From Acetivibrio straminisolvens JCM 21531 (lineage in GTDB: Bacteria > Bacillota > Clostridia > Acetivibrionales > Acetivibrionaceae), in the NCBI RefSeq assembly GCF_000521465.1, contig NZ_BAVR01000019.1, positions 1 to 56,729 on the forward strand: a stretch of DNA of 56,729 nt, read 5' to 3'. The translations under genes and the position numbers were made by a program. The stretch's first letter is position 1, and every line of letters begins with the position of its first letter. Shown here piece after piece: positions 46,352-56,663 of the stretch. The notes beneath the pieces were generated by a model that worked only from the letters and a program-made list of their open reading frames with translations, was not told the DNA's origin and searched no databases.

Positions 46352-48492
46352 ATGGGTCAAATTAGTGAAAAAGATTTATATGAAATGATTCATGCAATGA
46401 CGATAAGAGAAAAGATTGGACAACTCCAGATGATTGAGATTCATAGATTGATGGAAGAGCCATGGGATGAAAACATGGCAGAAGAAGATTGGAATTATAT
46501 AAAAAGGACTTAAATCCGAAAGCTTTAGAACGAGTATTGATTGAATATGGTGTTGGTTTTATTTTTTATGGTGGAACAGGTATATTAAAAGATAATACCA
46601 TTGAGGGATGGCGTAATGTATGTGATGAACTAAAAAAATATACGGATAAAACCCGTCTTAAGATTCCTGTATTGCAAGGACTAGACGCAATACATGGTTT
46701 TAATTATTTATCCAATGCTACCATATATCCACATAATCTAGGTGTAGTATCAACATGGGATGACTCCCTTGCTTACCGGTTAGCGAAAAATGTTGAAAAG
46801 GAACTTAGATATGCGGGTATGAATTTTGTATTTGCACCAAATGGGGATATTGCGAGAGATCCAAGATGGTCTCGCGTGTATGAGAGTTGTGGTGAAGATC
46901 CATATCTCGCAGCAAAAATGACAGAACAGTATGTAAAAGGATATCAGGAAAGTAAATTATTTGGGGCGTGTGCCAAACACTTCTTAGCTTACGGAGAATC
47001 GAGCACTGGACGTGACAGGGAACCAATTGATATTTCGGAAAGGACAATAAGGGAAATTCATCTTCCATCTTTCCGAGCTGCCGTACAGGCAGGAGTCAAG
47101 ATGATTATGCTCAACAGCAGTTCACTTAATGGAATTCCTGTTCATAAAAATAAATGGATTATGCAAAAATTATTGCGTGAAGAATTGGGTTTTCAGGGAT
47201 TAATAGTATCAGACTGGGCCGATCTTCAAAAAATATATACAAGGCATATGACTATGGACTCTTTGAAATCAGGGATTATTGCGGCAATTAATGCCGGAAT
47301 TGATTTAAACATGGTGCCGGATAATTTGGATATCATTGATATTATTATAAATGCAGTAGAGAATGGTCTCATCCCAATGAAAAGAATTAATGAATCTGTA
47401 GAAAGAGTACTGAGATTAAAGGCGGAGTTCAACCTATTCAATGGGAGAAAAGAATCAGAGGTGGTGGAAATAGGGAGTCCGGAATCTGTAGAAACCGCTT
47501 ATCATATTGTGAGTGAATCAGCAGTTCTGTTAAAAAATGATCAAGTATTGCCAATAAGTGATAATCACAAAAGAATCCTTGTTGTAGGAGAGGCAGCGGA
47601 CACAAGAAGACATTTATGTGGCGGATGGACTATGGGATGGAATATTATCAATGAAGAGGACATTCAGTCAGGAGATACCTTGCTGACAGCACTTAGAAAG
47701 AATTCAAAAGAGTTTTCCAAGATCGATTATGCAAAAGATGAAATAGAGCTTTCTAAATACAAAGAAACTGCTGATATGGCAATTATGGTAATTGCTGAAG
47801 AACCTTATGCAGAAGAAGGTTGCGATTTACCAGAGCTATGTGTACCACAGGAGCAGTTGGATCTCTTAAAGAAACTTAGGAAAAATCAGGAGAAAGTTGT
47901 ATGTGTTTTGATATCAGGACGTCCACTGGTTATTGCAAACATACTGGAACTAGCAGATGCCATAGTATGGTGTTGCCTTCCAGGAACACAAGGAGGGACT
48001 GGAATAGCAGATATTCTTTTAGGCAAGGTCAACCCATCAGGAAAGCTTCCAATATCATTTCCTAGATCATCTAGTGATTTACCAGTCTTATATAATTCAA
48101 GAAACATGACGACCTACAATCCATTATTTCCTTTTGGCTATGGTCTTAGTTATACCAGCTTTACTTATGAGAATATTTATGTACCAGAAGAATTGGAAGC
48201 TAATCAGGATCTGATTATTACCTTGGATATTAGAAATAATGGTGATCTTGATGGAAAAGAAGTTGTGCAGGTCTGGGGGAGGCATCTATACTTTTCATGT
48301 GTTGGTCTTCGCTTAGAATTGCTTGGATACAAAAAACTCCTTGTAAGGAAGGGACAGGTAGAAAATGTTACAATAGTGATAGAAAAAGACAGATTAAAAG
48401 TCTTAAATGAGGAAAATAAGTATGTTTTTGAGGAGCATTTATTGCAGGTTCTAGTTGGCGGAAAACAATTTGATATAAGATTACATAAATAA
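46352..48492 (+). CDS. GH3 beta-glucosidase-like enzyme (one-base frameshift)
   Basis: About 713 residues when one A is restored in 46501-46505; before it the frame gives ISEKDLYEMIHAMTIREKIGQLQM, the standard GH3 start. The barrel has GLDAIHGFNYL, FAPNGDIARDPRWSRVYESCGEDP, GACAKHFLAYGE and the nucleophile Asp in GLIVSDWADL. The second domain has EEPYAEEGCDLPEL, the third a fibronectin-like fold. No signal peptide, so it acts in the cytoplasm. It may remove a glucosyl or similar sugar from a pathway intermediate. Confidence 0.88.
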
Positions 48493-48538
48493 AAGTTTAA
48501 CTACCAGTCAAACTGATGGGAGAGTTGGGTGAAGAGCG

Positions 48539-50905
48539 ATGGAGTATTCAGTTATTGTATTATATTGGAATAAGTATGATGAAATAAAACTAATTTTGTC
48601 AGCATTAGCTGTACAGAATTATCCTAAAATAGACTATGAAGTAATTATTGTTGATGATGGTTCTGCTGTAAAGCTCAATGATTTGGTGAGCAGATACAGT
48701 AAGCAGATGAATATTCAATATCTAAGAAGACCACACTGCGGCAATAGGAGTAATAACCGTAACTACGGTGCAAAACATGCAAAAGGAAAGAATTTGATAT
48801 TCTTGGACGGTGATATTCTCCCAGGGAAAGACCTTATTTCCAATTTTGAGAAGCACAGAAAGGATGGACAGGTATCAGTTGGATATCGTGTATATCTGAA
48901 TAAATATGAGCCAAATCAGATAAGTGAATATATTGTGCAGAACCATTTTGAAATAATCGAGAATTTGCCAGGTACACTGGATGGGAGAAAAACTCCAATG
49001 CGTTATTTCCGAGAAACGAACCAGTATTACAGGGGGGGGTGGCAGATTTTGTATTCCGCTTGCTTTAGTATAGCAAAGTGGCAGTTTGATCAAGTTAATG
49101 GATTTGATGAGCAATTTGGAGAAAATTGGGGAAATGAAGATATTGAGTTGGGATACCGCTTATGGAAAAACGGTGCTGATATAAAGATGATAGAGGATAT
49201 ATGCGTTTATCATTTATACCATCATATTGAATTGGCAAAAAGAGAGGAAGATTTTCAGAAAAACTCTAAATTTCTGGTAGAAAAACATCGGAACTGGATG
49301 GTCGAACTATTTACAAAGGAAGCAGAAATATGGTCAAACGAATATATCAGAATACAAGAACGCATTATAAGCAAGGAAGCAATAATAAATGAGATAAAAA
49401 ATATTGAAGAAGTAAAGAAAAAAATTTCAGCAAATACCATTCTATTTGGAATTGAAAATATAGAGTTGATTAAGTGTGAACAGGTTTCTTTCGCATATGT
49501 ACCAGAAACCAGACTCATGGATAATAAAGTAGTAAATATGATTGGATTTCGAACCGACTTTCAAGACCATGTATTTTCTTGCGGTATTGTATCTCAGAAA
49601 TATAAAAATATCAATGAAGGACTTTTTATGGTCTTATGTGAAGAAGCATCTAGAATATGCAGAAGTGTTTGGATTATGGATGAAGAGGGCGAATTGCAGA
49701 GATATGTCAGATTCAATAGGGCAGTACTTATAAACCTTTCACCATATTATCATATGTTTAAGACACAATATTGTTTGCTGCATTTTGCAATAGCAGCGAA
49801 AAAGATGGGATATCTTGTAGGAATAAATGTTGATATTGATTTGTTTCAGGAAATTGAATTTGATAATGTGTTTCTGCTTAATGAAGATGAGAACAAACAA
49901 TGGCTGAGCGAAGCGAGAAATCATACATTAAACTTTGCTGGAAATAAGATACCATGTTTTATGGATTCGATAAATGCTTGTTCTGAGCGTTCATTATCAA
50001 GCCGAATATTATGGCAGGAACAATCGTTAATCAGTCAGAAAGAACACGATGAAATAAGGAGTAGCTATCCAACCGTTTTTCAGAAAAGAAAAGAAGATTT
50101 TGCTTCATGGAATGTAAAAAAGGAATTTTTACCTGTAGGGATTGATACAGAACAGTTATATCAGTATCAATGTAAAAACAGGGACAGTAATAAAGTATTC
50201 ATATTGTTGTGGGCGGATCAAACAATTAATAAGAATACAAACTTAATAGAAATAGCTGAAATTGTAAAAAACATAAAAAATATACATCTTAAAATTGTAA
50301 CATATAATATAGAAGAGTATGCTAAAGATAACTTTATCTATAATGATTCATTTAATCAGTGGATTAATTCTAATATATATAACGTAGTGACAAAAAAAAG
50401 GGGCTATATGGAAAAATTAAGGGGAATTATGGCGGAAACTGATAACATAACCTTGATTGAGGGAGTATATAAGGAAAGTGATTATATCCGCCAAATTTCA
50501 GAATGTGATGCATACATTAACTTAAATTCTCTTGAAGAAATTAATCCACTTGTACTTTATTCAGTGGCACTAGGTAAGAAACCGATTATTTGGAACCGTG
50601 ATACGTATATCGATTATTTTTCGGCTAATGAGATGATAAGCATTGATATGGTAAAGAAAATAGAAGTGTTGGATGATATATTTTTAGAATCGCCAGAACA
50701 CGAGCAAAAGCCGCTTAGGCTCGAACTGGCGAAGCCGGATATAATTAAACTAAGTGACACTCTTAGAACATTACTGTCTCATAGGTCAGCTATAGAGATT
50801 GGTGAAGATTTTAGGAAGAAATTTTGTGCAGAATTTGATTGGAAGAGCATTGTTTCTCGTTTCGAGACAATCATAAACAATAAAGAAAAAGGGAAGAGGG
50901 TATAA
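48539..50905 (+). CDS. Bifunctional GT2-GT4 glycosyltransferase
   Basis: A 788-residue protein. Residues 1-260 are a GT2 domain: SVIVLYWNKYDEIKLILSAL, IIVDDGSA, FLDGDILPG as metal-binding DxD-like site and GENWGNEDIELGYRLW as the acceptor-side acidic motif of GalNAc-transferase-like enzymes. From about 430 a GT-B domain follows, with FLPVGIDTEQLYQY, FILLWADQTINKNTN and the GT4-like SECDAYINLNSLEEINPLVLYSVALGKKPIIW. A coiled-coil linker joins them. Two sugars could be added in sequence. ATG 48539 starts the GT2 fold directly. Confidence 0.82.
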   Translation: MEYSVIVLYWNKYDEIKLILSALAVQNYPKIDYEVIIVDDGSAVKLNDLVSRYSKQMNIQYLRRPHCGNRSNNRNYGAKHAKGKNLIFLDGDILPGKDLISNFEKHRKDGQVSVGYRVYLNKYEPNQISEYIVQNHFEIIENLPGTLDGRKTPMRYFRETNQYYRGGWQILYSACFSIAKWQFDQVNGFDEQFGENWGNEDIELGYRLWKNGADIKMIEDICVYHLYHHIELAKREEDFQKNSKFLVEKHRNWMVELFTKEAEIWSNEYIRIQERIISKEAIINEIKNIEEVKKKISANTILFGIENIELIKCEQVSFAYVPETRLMDNKVVNMIGFRTDFQDHVFSCGIVSQKYKNINEGLFMVLCEEASRICRSVWIMDEEGELQRYVRFNRAVLINLSPYYHMFKTQYCLLHFAIAAKKMGYLVGINVDIDLFQEIEFDNVFLLNEDENKQWLSEARNHTLNFAGNKIPCFMDSINACSERSLSSRILWQEQSLISQKEHDEIRSSYPTVFQKRKEDFASWNVKKEFLPVGIDTEQLYQYQCKNRDSNKVFILLWADQTINKNTNLIEIAEIVKNIKNIHLKIVTYNIEEYAKDNFIYNDSFNQWINSNIYNVVTKKRGYMEKLRGIMAETDNITLIEGVYKESDYIRQISECDAYINLNSLEEINPLVLYSVALGKKPIIWNRDTYIDYFSANEMISIDMVKKIEVLDDIFLESPEHEQKPLRLELAKPDIIKLSDTLRTLLSHRSAIEIGEDFRKKFCAEFDWKSIVSRFETIINNKEKGKRV

Positions 50906-50912
50906 CGATACT

Positions 50913-51990
50913 ATGAAGAGTACAAGAAGAAAAAAAATTGCCGATAGAAATTCAGTCTGATGTAACTACATTTCTTCATTTTAATTTTCCATTGTGTACA
51001 CTTTTATGGAATAAAAATATTTATCCATGGATGAATGAACATTTTATCCAATTGTATACCATGATGCATAATACAGGTGTATGTTGGGTTGACATGCTTG
51101 AGAAGGACTACTTTTATGAAGATGTATCAGATATTATTGATATGTCTTCAGAACATATGAAGGATGTATCTGATATTGTTAAATTTGTTATTGACAATAT
51201 TAATAACAATTATTATTCCACAATTTACACAAACGAATACTATTTGCCAGGACGTGCGGCATACCATAAGTATACTCATATTCACCAAACTTTATTGTAT
51301 GGATATGATTTAGATAAAGAAGTGTTTTTTGGGCTTGGGTATGATGGAAGACAGCGATTTGTTGAAGCAGAATATCCATTTGAAATCTTTAGAGAAGCTT
51401 ATGAAAAAGGAAAGGCAGAATATGATAATGACTTCTGTTGGGTAAAAATGCATACTGCATACTTGAACAGGGTGTTTGATTTAAAGGAACCTTATCAAGC
51501 CAGAATAGAGATTTTTCTCAAAAAATTAAATGAATATATTTATGCAATTCCAGATGAATCCTTATTAAGAAAAGATGTAGTGATTGAAATGGGGAAGAAT
51601 GCAAAATACGGAATGCAAGTATATGAAAGTATTCTTGATAATTTGAAGAAATTATTAAAAGGTGAATTTAAACATGATTACCGTACATTTCATTTGCTAG
51701 CGGAGCACAAAAGAGGAATGTTAAAAAAAATAGAGTACTTTATGTCAAAAAACGGATTAGAACAAAATATAGGCATATATCTGAAAGAGTATCAGAATAT
51801 AGTAAAGGGTTTTGAAAACGCTCGTTTAATTTATCTGAGGGCTGAATTGGTTGACAATAATTATGAGACAATAATTGGTCAGTTGAAAAATAAAGAAGCT
51901 ATTCAGAAAGTTTATGACATTGTCAATTTTAATTCAGATAAGGAGTACCAGATTCTCTGCAATATATATAAATGTTTTGCATCTATTTAA
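50913..51990 (+). CDS. BtrH-like putative acyltransferase (possible extra A)
   Basis: About 358 residues. LHFNFPLCTLLWNKN may hold a nucleophilic Cys. EYYLPGRAAYHKYTHIHQTLLYGYD and FFGLGYDGRQRF resemble the BtrH/C39-like papain fold found in NRPS and aminoglycoside clusters. The C-terminal half is helical. BtrH transfers an acyl group from a carrier protein to an amine in butirosin synthesis. The A8 run at 50930-50937 has one base too many for the ATG at 50913; otherwise TTG 50938 could be the start. Assignment rests on motif resemblance only. Confidence 0.5.
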
Positions 51991-52005
51991 AGTGGAGGTT
52001 AAATC

Positions 52006-53278
52006 ATGAAAGAGAGTTCAAAAAGCAGATATGATTACTATGTAAGAAATTTAATAAGCTTTACTATGGTGAACATTTTATGGCAGATTGGTTCAACTCT
52101 GGTTCATCCGGAAACTTCTCTGATTTATTTTTTAAAGCAAGTAAATGCAAGTAATCTAGCAGTAAGTGCAGTTGTTCCTGTTTTTATGTTCTTTAATTCT
52201 GTACCATGTATTTTATGGGGGGCAGTTATACATATTAACAAGAATATGAGAAAGGTTCTTTATTTATCTTGTATATGGATTATAGTTCCATATCTGGCTA
52301 TTTACTTAGTTTTGGGCAATATGAAGGGAATTGGTTTTTACTTTGTACCTTGTTTGTTTCTATTGCTGATTTGCAGTAATTTAGGATTATCATTGGAGTG
52401 TGTAGCCTATCAGAATTATGTTTCTTATGTTGTTCCTGAAGAAAAGAGGGGAACTCTTTGGGGAATTGTATTTTCCTTTGGATACATCATAAGTTTATTA
52501 GCTTATCCTCTAATGAATGCTTTGAATGAGCGATTAGATACATTTCAATACTATCGTGCCGGATTTCTGATTTTTTTCATTTTTGCACTAATAGCCACAC
52601 AATTCTTTTTACTTGTAAAGGAACCAAAAGAGGAATTTCACAATGTTGCTCAAAAGATTAATTGGTATGAGTATTTTTGCTCTTGTAAAGACATTCTGGC
52701 AAAGGATAAGAATTTTAGAATTTATCTCTTATTGCAGTATCTTGCAAACTTCAGCATATGTATTACTACATTTACTTTATTATATATCATAAACCTTTTT
52801 GATATTCCGAATGAAGATACAATAAAATTTACGATTATTTATTGTATTATCTTTGGGATTGGAAATTACATAGGTGGTAGAATAGGAGATAAAAAAAGGT
52901 TTCCGCTACATCATGCTGGCAGCACTATCGATACAGATTGTTTTTACGTCCATTCTTTTGCTTAACAAGAATAAACTTCTAGTATTCATAATCTATGGGT
53001 GTATTGTTTTAGGACTTGCCATGAAGGAAGTTGCGGTAATTAATATTCCTATTGATTCTACAAGGAATATCAATAAATCTCAGTATATAGGAATTGCCAA
53101 TACAGTAACGGCACCATCACTTCTAATTTCATTATTGTTTGGAAGACTTGTTGATATAGGTGTTGTGAGTATACATAATGTGTTGGTAATCTCTATTATA
53201 TGTCTGATAGCATCATTTATTTTAAACAGTATCTTTTTTAAAGAACCTAGAAATAAATTTGAAATAACAAGTAGATAG
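52006..53278 (+). CDS. MFS transporter (one-base frameshift)
   Basis: About 423 residues with twelve predicted membrane segments when one A is removed from the A7 run at 52891-52897; the chain then runs IGGRIGDKKGFRYIMLAALSIQ. The frame as written stops at 52965 after ten segments. EEKRGTLWGIVFSFGYIISL is the signature loop region and GRIGDKK the second. It starts 16 bases after the BtrH-like gene with GGAGGT. Export of the cluster product is the simplest reading. Confidence 0.82.
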
Positions 53279-53290
53279 AGGATATTTGCC

Positions 53291-54079
53291 ATGAATATTG
53301 TAGTGTGTGTGAAACCAGTTCCGGATAGGGAAAAAATGTATGTGGATAAAGAAAAAGGGGTTCTAGTCAGAAATGGAGCCGATATGGTAATTAATGAGCT
53401 TGATTATTACGCTTTAGAACTTGGATTGAGATGCAAAGATATGCAAAAGGATTTCAATGTCCTAGTATTAAGTATGGCAAATCACAATTGCATTAACCTG
53501 ATTAGAAGTTTGTATGGATATGGTGTGGATGATGCAGTTTTGCTGAGTGATAAAGCCTTTCAAGGTTCAGACACACTTGCAACTTCTTATGTTCTTTCTT
53601 GCGGGATTAGGAAAATAGGAGAGTGTAAGATTATTTTGTGTGGCTGTGAGAGTAGTGATGGATGTACAGCACAGGTAGGACCAAATCTTGCACAAAGACT
53701 TGGAATGAAGTTATTAGCAAATGTGTTATCAATACAATACGTTGATGAGAAAAAAATACAAGTTCAGCAGATTGATTATCAAGGTATAAAAATAGTAGAA
53801 GCGTCATTGCCAGTAGTAATAACAGCTGTAAGTTCTGAACTTAAAATACGAACTAAGAAAATTAAATTTATTCTTGAAGCACAAAATAAAGATGTTAGTG
53901 TATGGAATGCACAGGATATTCATGCAGACTGTGCACAATGCGGATTATCAGGTTCAGCAACTCAAGTGAAAAGTATGCATGTGAAAGTTGGAATACAGAC
54001 TGGAGTTATGATTGACGGAGATCAGGAGGAGAAAGTAGAACAATTTATTAGTTATCTAAAAAAATGGAAAGGGATGTAA
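53291..54079 (+). CDS. etfB: Electron transfer flavoprotein beta subunit
   Basis: A 262-residue protein. MNIVVCVKPVPDREKM starts the fold, INELDYYALELGLR, SDKAFQGSDTLATSYVLS and CGCESSDGCTAQVGPNLAQRLG are nucleotide-site motifs. Paired with EtfA it accepts electrons from the acyl-CoA-dehydrogenase-like protein encoded at 37497. The AMP site typical of simple ETFs is kept; the C-terminus is short, so bifurcation is not clearly supported. It lies 12 bases after the transporter. Confidence 0.92.
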   Translation: MNIVVCVKPVPDREKMYVDKEKGVLVRNGADMVINELDYYALELGLRCKDMQKDFNVLVLSMANHNCINLIRSLYGYGVDDAVLLSDKAFQGSDTLATSYVLSCGIRKIGECKIILCGCESSDGCTAQVGPNLAQRLGMKLLANVLSIQYVDEKKIQVQQIDYQGIKIVEASLPVVITAVSSELKIRTKKIKFILEAQNKDVSVWNAQDIHADCAQCGLSGSATQVKSMHVKVGIQTGVMIDGDQEEKVEQFISYLKKWKGM

Positions 54080-54121
54080 TTTATATCATCAAAATTTTAC
54101 GGATGAGGGGAGGACTTTATA

Positions 54122-55113
54122 TTGGGTGAAAGTACGATTGAAGAAGGCGGAGTATGGGTCATTTCAGAACCTTCTGATTCTGATAAGTTTGATGTTATAT
54201 ATGAATTGAACAGCATTGGAAGAAAACTTGCAGATAGGAATAATAACACGCTAACATTAGTACTAATAGGATATGCGTTACAGGAGAAAATTGAAGAAAT
54301 AAAAAGGTTTTCCTATGACTACATCCTTTATGCAGAAAATAAAATGTTTGAATACTATGATTTGGAAACTATGCGAACACGTTAGTGGAGATGATTAGAA
54401 AGTATAAGCCAGGTGTGGTGCTTTTAGGTAGTACGCTATATGGAAGAACAATTGCCCCATGGATTGCGTCAGCACTGAAAACTGGATTGACAGCAGATTG
54501 CATTTGGTTAGACATGAATGAGGGTACATTAATTCAGGTACGTCCCGCTTTTGGAGATAATATAGAAGCAGAGATTATATGTCCAAGAAGAAAACCACAG
54601 ATGGCTACAGTGAGACCACATGTTTTTCCGCTAGCGGAATGTAGAGATAATGACGGTACGTGTAAATTGGTCAGATATGATGTAACGAATTTCAAAACCG
54701 ACTTCTTAACACTGTTGGATCGTATCAAAGTTCTGGAAAATAGTCAGTCATTAGAAAAGGCACAAATTATTTTTGCTGTCGGGAGAGGAATAAAAAGCAA
54801 GAAAAATTTAGATATGGTTTTTGAACTCGCAGTACTTTATGGTGCTCAGGTAGGTGCTACAAGAGCATTAGTTGATATGGGAATGATTGATAGAAAATAT
54901 CAAATTGGACAGACAGGGGTGACTGTGAAGCCAAAGTTATACATTGCTTTTGGAATATCTGGTTGTATACAACATATGTCGGGAGTGTTATGTAATGAAA
55001 TCTGGGCAGTTAATAATGATGAAAATGCACAAATTTTTAAAAAAGCTACGTTAGGATGTGTTGCAGATATTAATGTATTTTTACCGTTATTATTAAATAA
55101 AATGAAGGAATGA
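54122..55113 (+). CDS. etfA: Electron transfer flavoprotein alpha subunit (one-base frameshift)
   Basis: About 330 residues when a T is restored near 54370 (DLETYANTLVEMIRKYKPG). The N-terminal half starts GGVWVISEPSDSDKFDVIYEL; the FAD domain has LLGSTLYGRTIAPWIASAL, VRPAFGDNIEAEI, GRGIKSKKNLDMVFELA and the FAD loop QIGQTGVTVKPKLYIAFGISG. TTG 54122 follows GGGGAGG. Complete apart from the indel. Its presence inside the cluster argues that the desaturase is active and needs its own electron carrier. Confidence 0.92.
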
Positions 55114-55184
55114 GTTTATAAACTATAAGTCAGGTCAGCATGGAGTTACATTTAATTTATATATAAAAAGGAAGGGGAATGATT

Positions 55185-56384
55185 ATGCAAAGAAAAAAAA
55201 GTATAGAATGGCCAATTGCTGACGAAGGATTAATATCAGCATTAAAAGGGGTAATTGATAATAACAGATGGTCATTATCCGGTTATTGGACAGGACAGGA
55301 TAGCTACAATGCAAAATTTGAAAAGGAATTTGCAAAAAAGAATAAGGTATCCTACTGTGTAACTGTTTCAAGTGGTTCTACTGCCTTAATTTGTGCTTTG
55401 GAGGCACTCGGAATTGGTGAAGGAGACCAGGTTATTGTACCGGCATTAAGTTGGGTAGCTACTGCAACTGCAGTATTACAAGTAAATGCAGAACCCGTTC
55501 TTGTAGATGTTTGTGAGCAGAACTACTGCATAGATCCAGAAAAAATTGAGTCTGCTATAACAGATAGAACGAAAGCAATTATAGCGGTTCATTTGTGTGG
55601 TGCTATGGCACAGATGGATCGTATTATGGAGATTGCGAATAAGTACAACTTAAAAGTAATTGAAGATAATGCACAGACACATTTTTCTATGTGGAAAGAT
55701 AAGTATGCGGGGACGATTGCAGATATTGGAACATTTAGTTTTCAGCAGGGTAAAATTCTTACTTGTGGTGAAGGAGGAGCTGTTGTTACCGATGATTATG
55801 AATTGTATAAGAAAATCCAGCAGCTAAGATGTGATGGGAGAGCTTATGTAGAAGAAACAGCAAAAAAATATGGTTTTATGGAAATTGAGGCACTAGGAGA
55901 AATTCACGGAACGAATTATAATTTGAGTGAATTTCAGGCAGCTATTCTTCTTCACAATATGGAAAAGATTGATGAACAAAATGAGTTACGTCAGAAAAAT
56001 GTAGAATATTTGGTTGAAAAATTAAGTGAAATAGATGGTATTAAAATAGTTAAACCATATGAAAATAATTCATATAGGACATATTATGGCTATATCATTC
56101 CATTTGACAAATCTAAATTTAACAATATGAATGCTAAAGAAGTTATCGAAAGGTTAAGTAGAAAGCTAAATATCGGTTCATTCTATATACATCCATTATA
56201 TCCGGCAATACATAAGAGTCCGTTATTCTGCCCTTGGACAAATAAGAGATATCTAAAAGATGTTGCAAAGACAGAAGAATTTTGGAGAAACCAGAGTCAT
56301 CCAGTCGCAGAATCTGCTAATGAAAATGTAATATTTTTACTTCATTCACTATTGTTAAGTGGAACAGCTTTTATTGATGACTGA
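55185..56384 (+). CDS. BtrR/StsC-like cyclitol aminotransferase
   Basis: A 399-residue PLP enzyme closely resembling L-glutamine:(2-deoxy-)scyllo-inosose aminotransferases: NNRWSLSGYWTGQDS, VSSGSTALICALEALGIGEGD, VPALSWVATATAVL, and GTFSFQQGKILTCGEGG with the PLP Lys. LNIGSFYIHPLY and PLFCPWTNKRYLKDV are also typical of this subgroup and not of sugar aminotransferases. It transfers an amino group to a ketocyclitol. ATG 55185 follows AAGGAAGG; ATG 55179 is possible. Last gene of the cluster. Confidence 0.92.
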   Translation: MQRKKSIEWPIADEGLISALKGVIDNNRWSLSGYWTGQDSYNAKFEKEFAKKNKVSYCVTVSSGSTALICALEALGIGEGDQVIVPALSWVATATAVLQVNAEPVLVDVCEQNYCIDPEKIESAITDRTKAIIAVHLCGAMAQMDRIMEIANKYNLKVIEDNAQTHFSMWKDKYAGTIADIGTFSFQQGKILTCGEGGAVVTDDYELYKKIQQLRCDGRAYVEETAKKYGFMEIEALGEIHGTNYNLSEFQAAILLHNMEKIDEQNELRQKNVEYLVEKLSEIDGIKIVKPYENNSYRTYYGYIIPFDKSKFNNMNAKEVIERLSRKLNIGSFYIHPLYPAIHKSPLFCPWTNKRYLKDVAKTEEFWRNQSHPVAESANENVIFLLHSLLLSGTAFIDD

Positions 56385-56415
56385 TAGAAGAATTGATTAA
56401 AATTCAAGGATAGAG

Positions 56416-56663
56416 ATGTTTTATGATATCGACTTGAGAAAGGATTATTTCAAGCTGGATGTACCTGTCTACTTCTTCCTGGGACGGCATGATGTCAACG
56501 CTCCCACCGTACTGGCTGAGGAATACGAGTGGATACTGGATGAACCAATAAGCAGATTGTGTAGTTTGAACATTCTGCTCACAGCCTATGGATTAATGAA
56601 CAGAATAGATTTTTGGCGAAAGTCTTGGCATGCTTTTTAGAAGATGGTCAAAAAATCGGGTAG
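56416..56663 (+). pseudogene. Alpha/beta-hydrolase C-terminal remnant
   Basis: The frame reads LRKDYFKLDVPVYFFLGRHDVNAP with the acid Asp of an alpha/beta hydrolase, then EEYEWILDEP. After a shift it continues TNKQIV, a stop where Trp is expected, FEHSAHSLWINEQNRF with the catalytic His, and ELDGQK-like end. The first two thirds are missing. It may be what remains of the locus into which neighbouring elements were inserted. Confidence 0.65.

Noticed and set aside
52891..52897. A7 run in the transporter gene as a phase-variation switch
   Set aside because: Many other genes, including housekeeping ones, carry similar one-base indels, so sequencing error is the simpler explanation.
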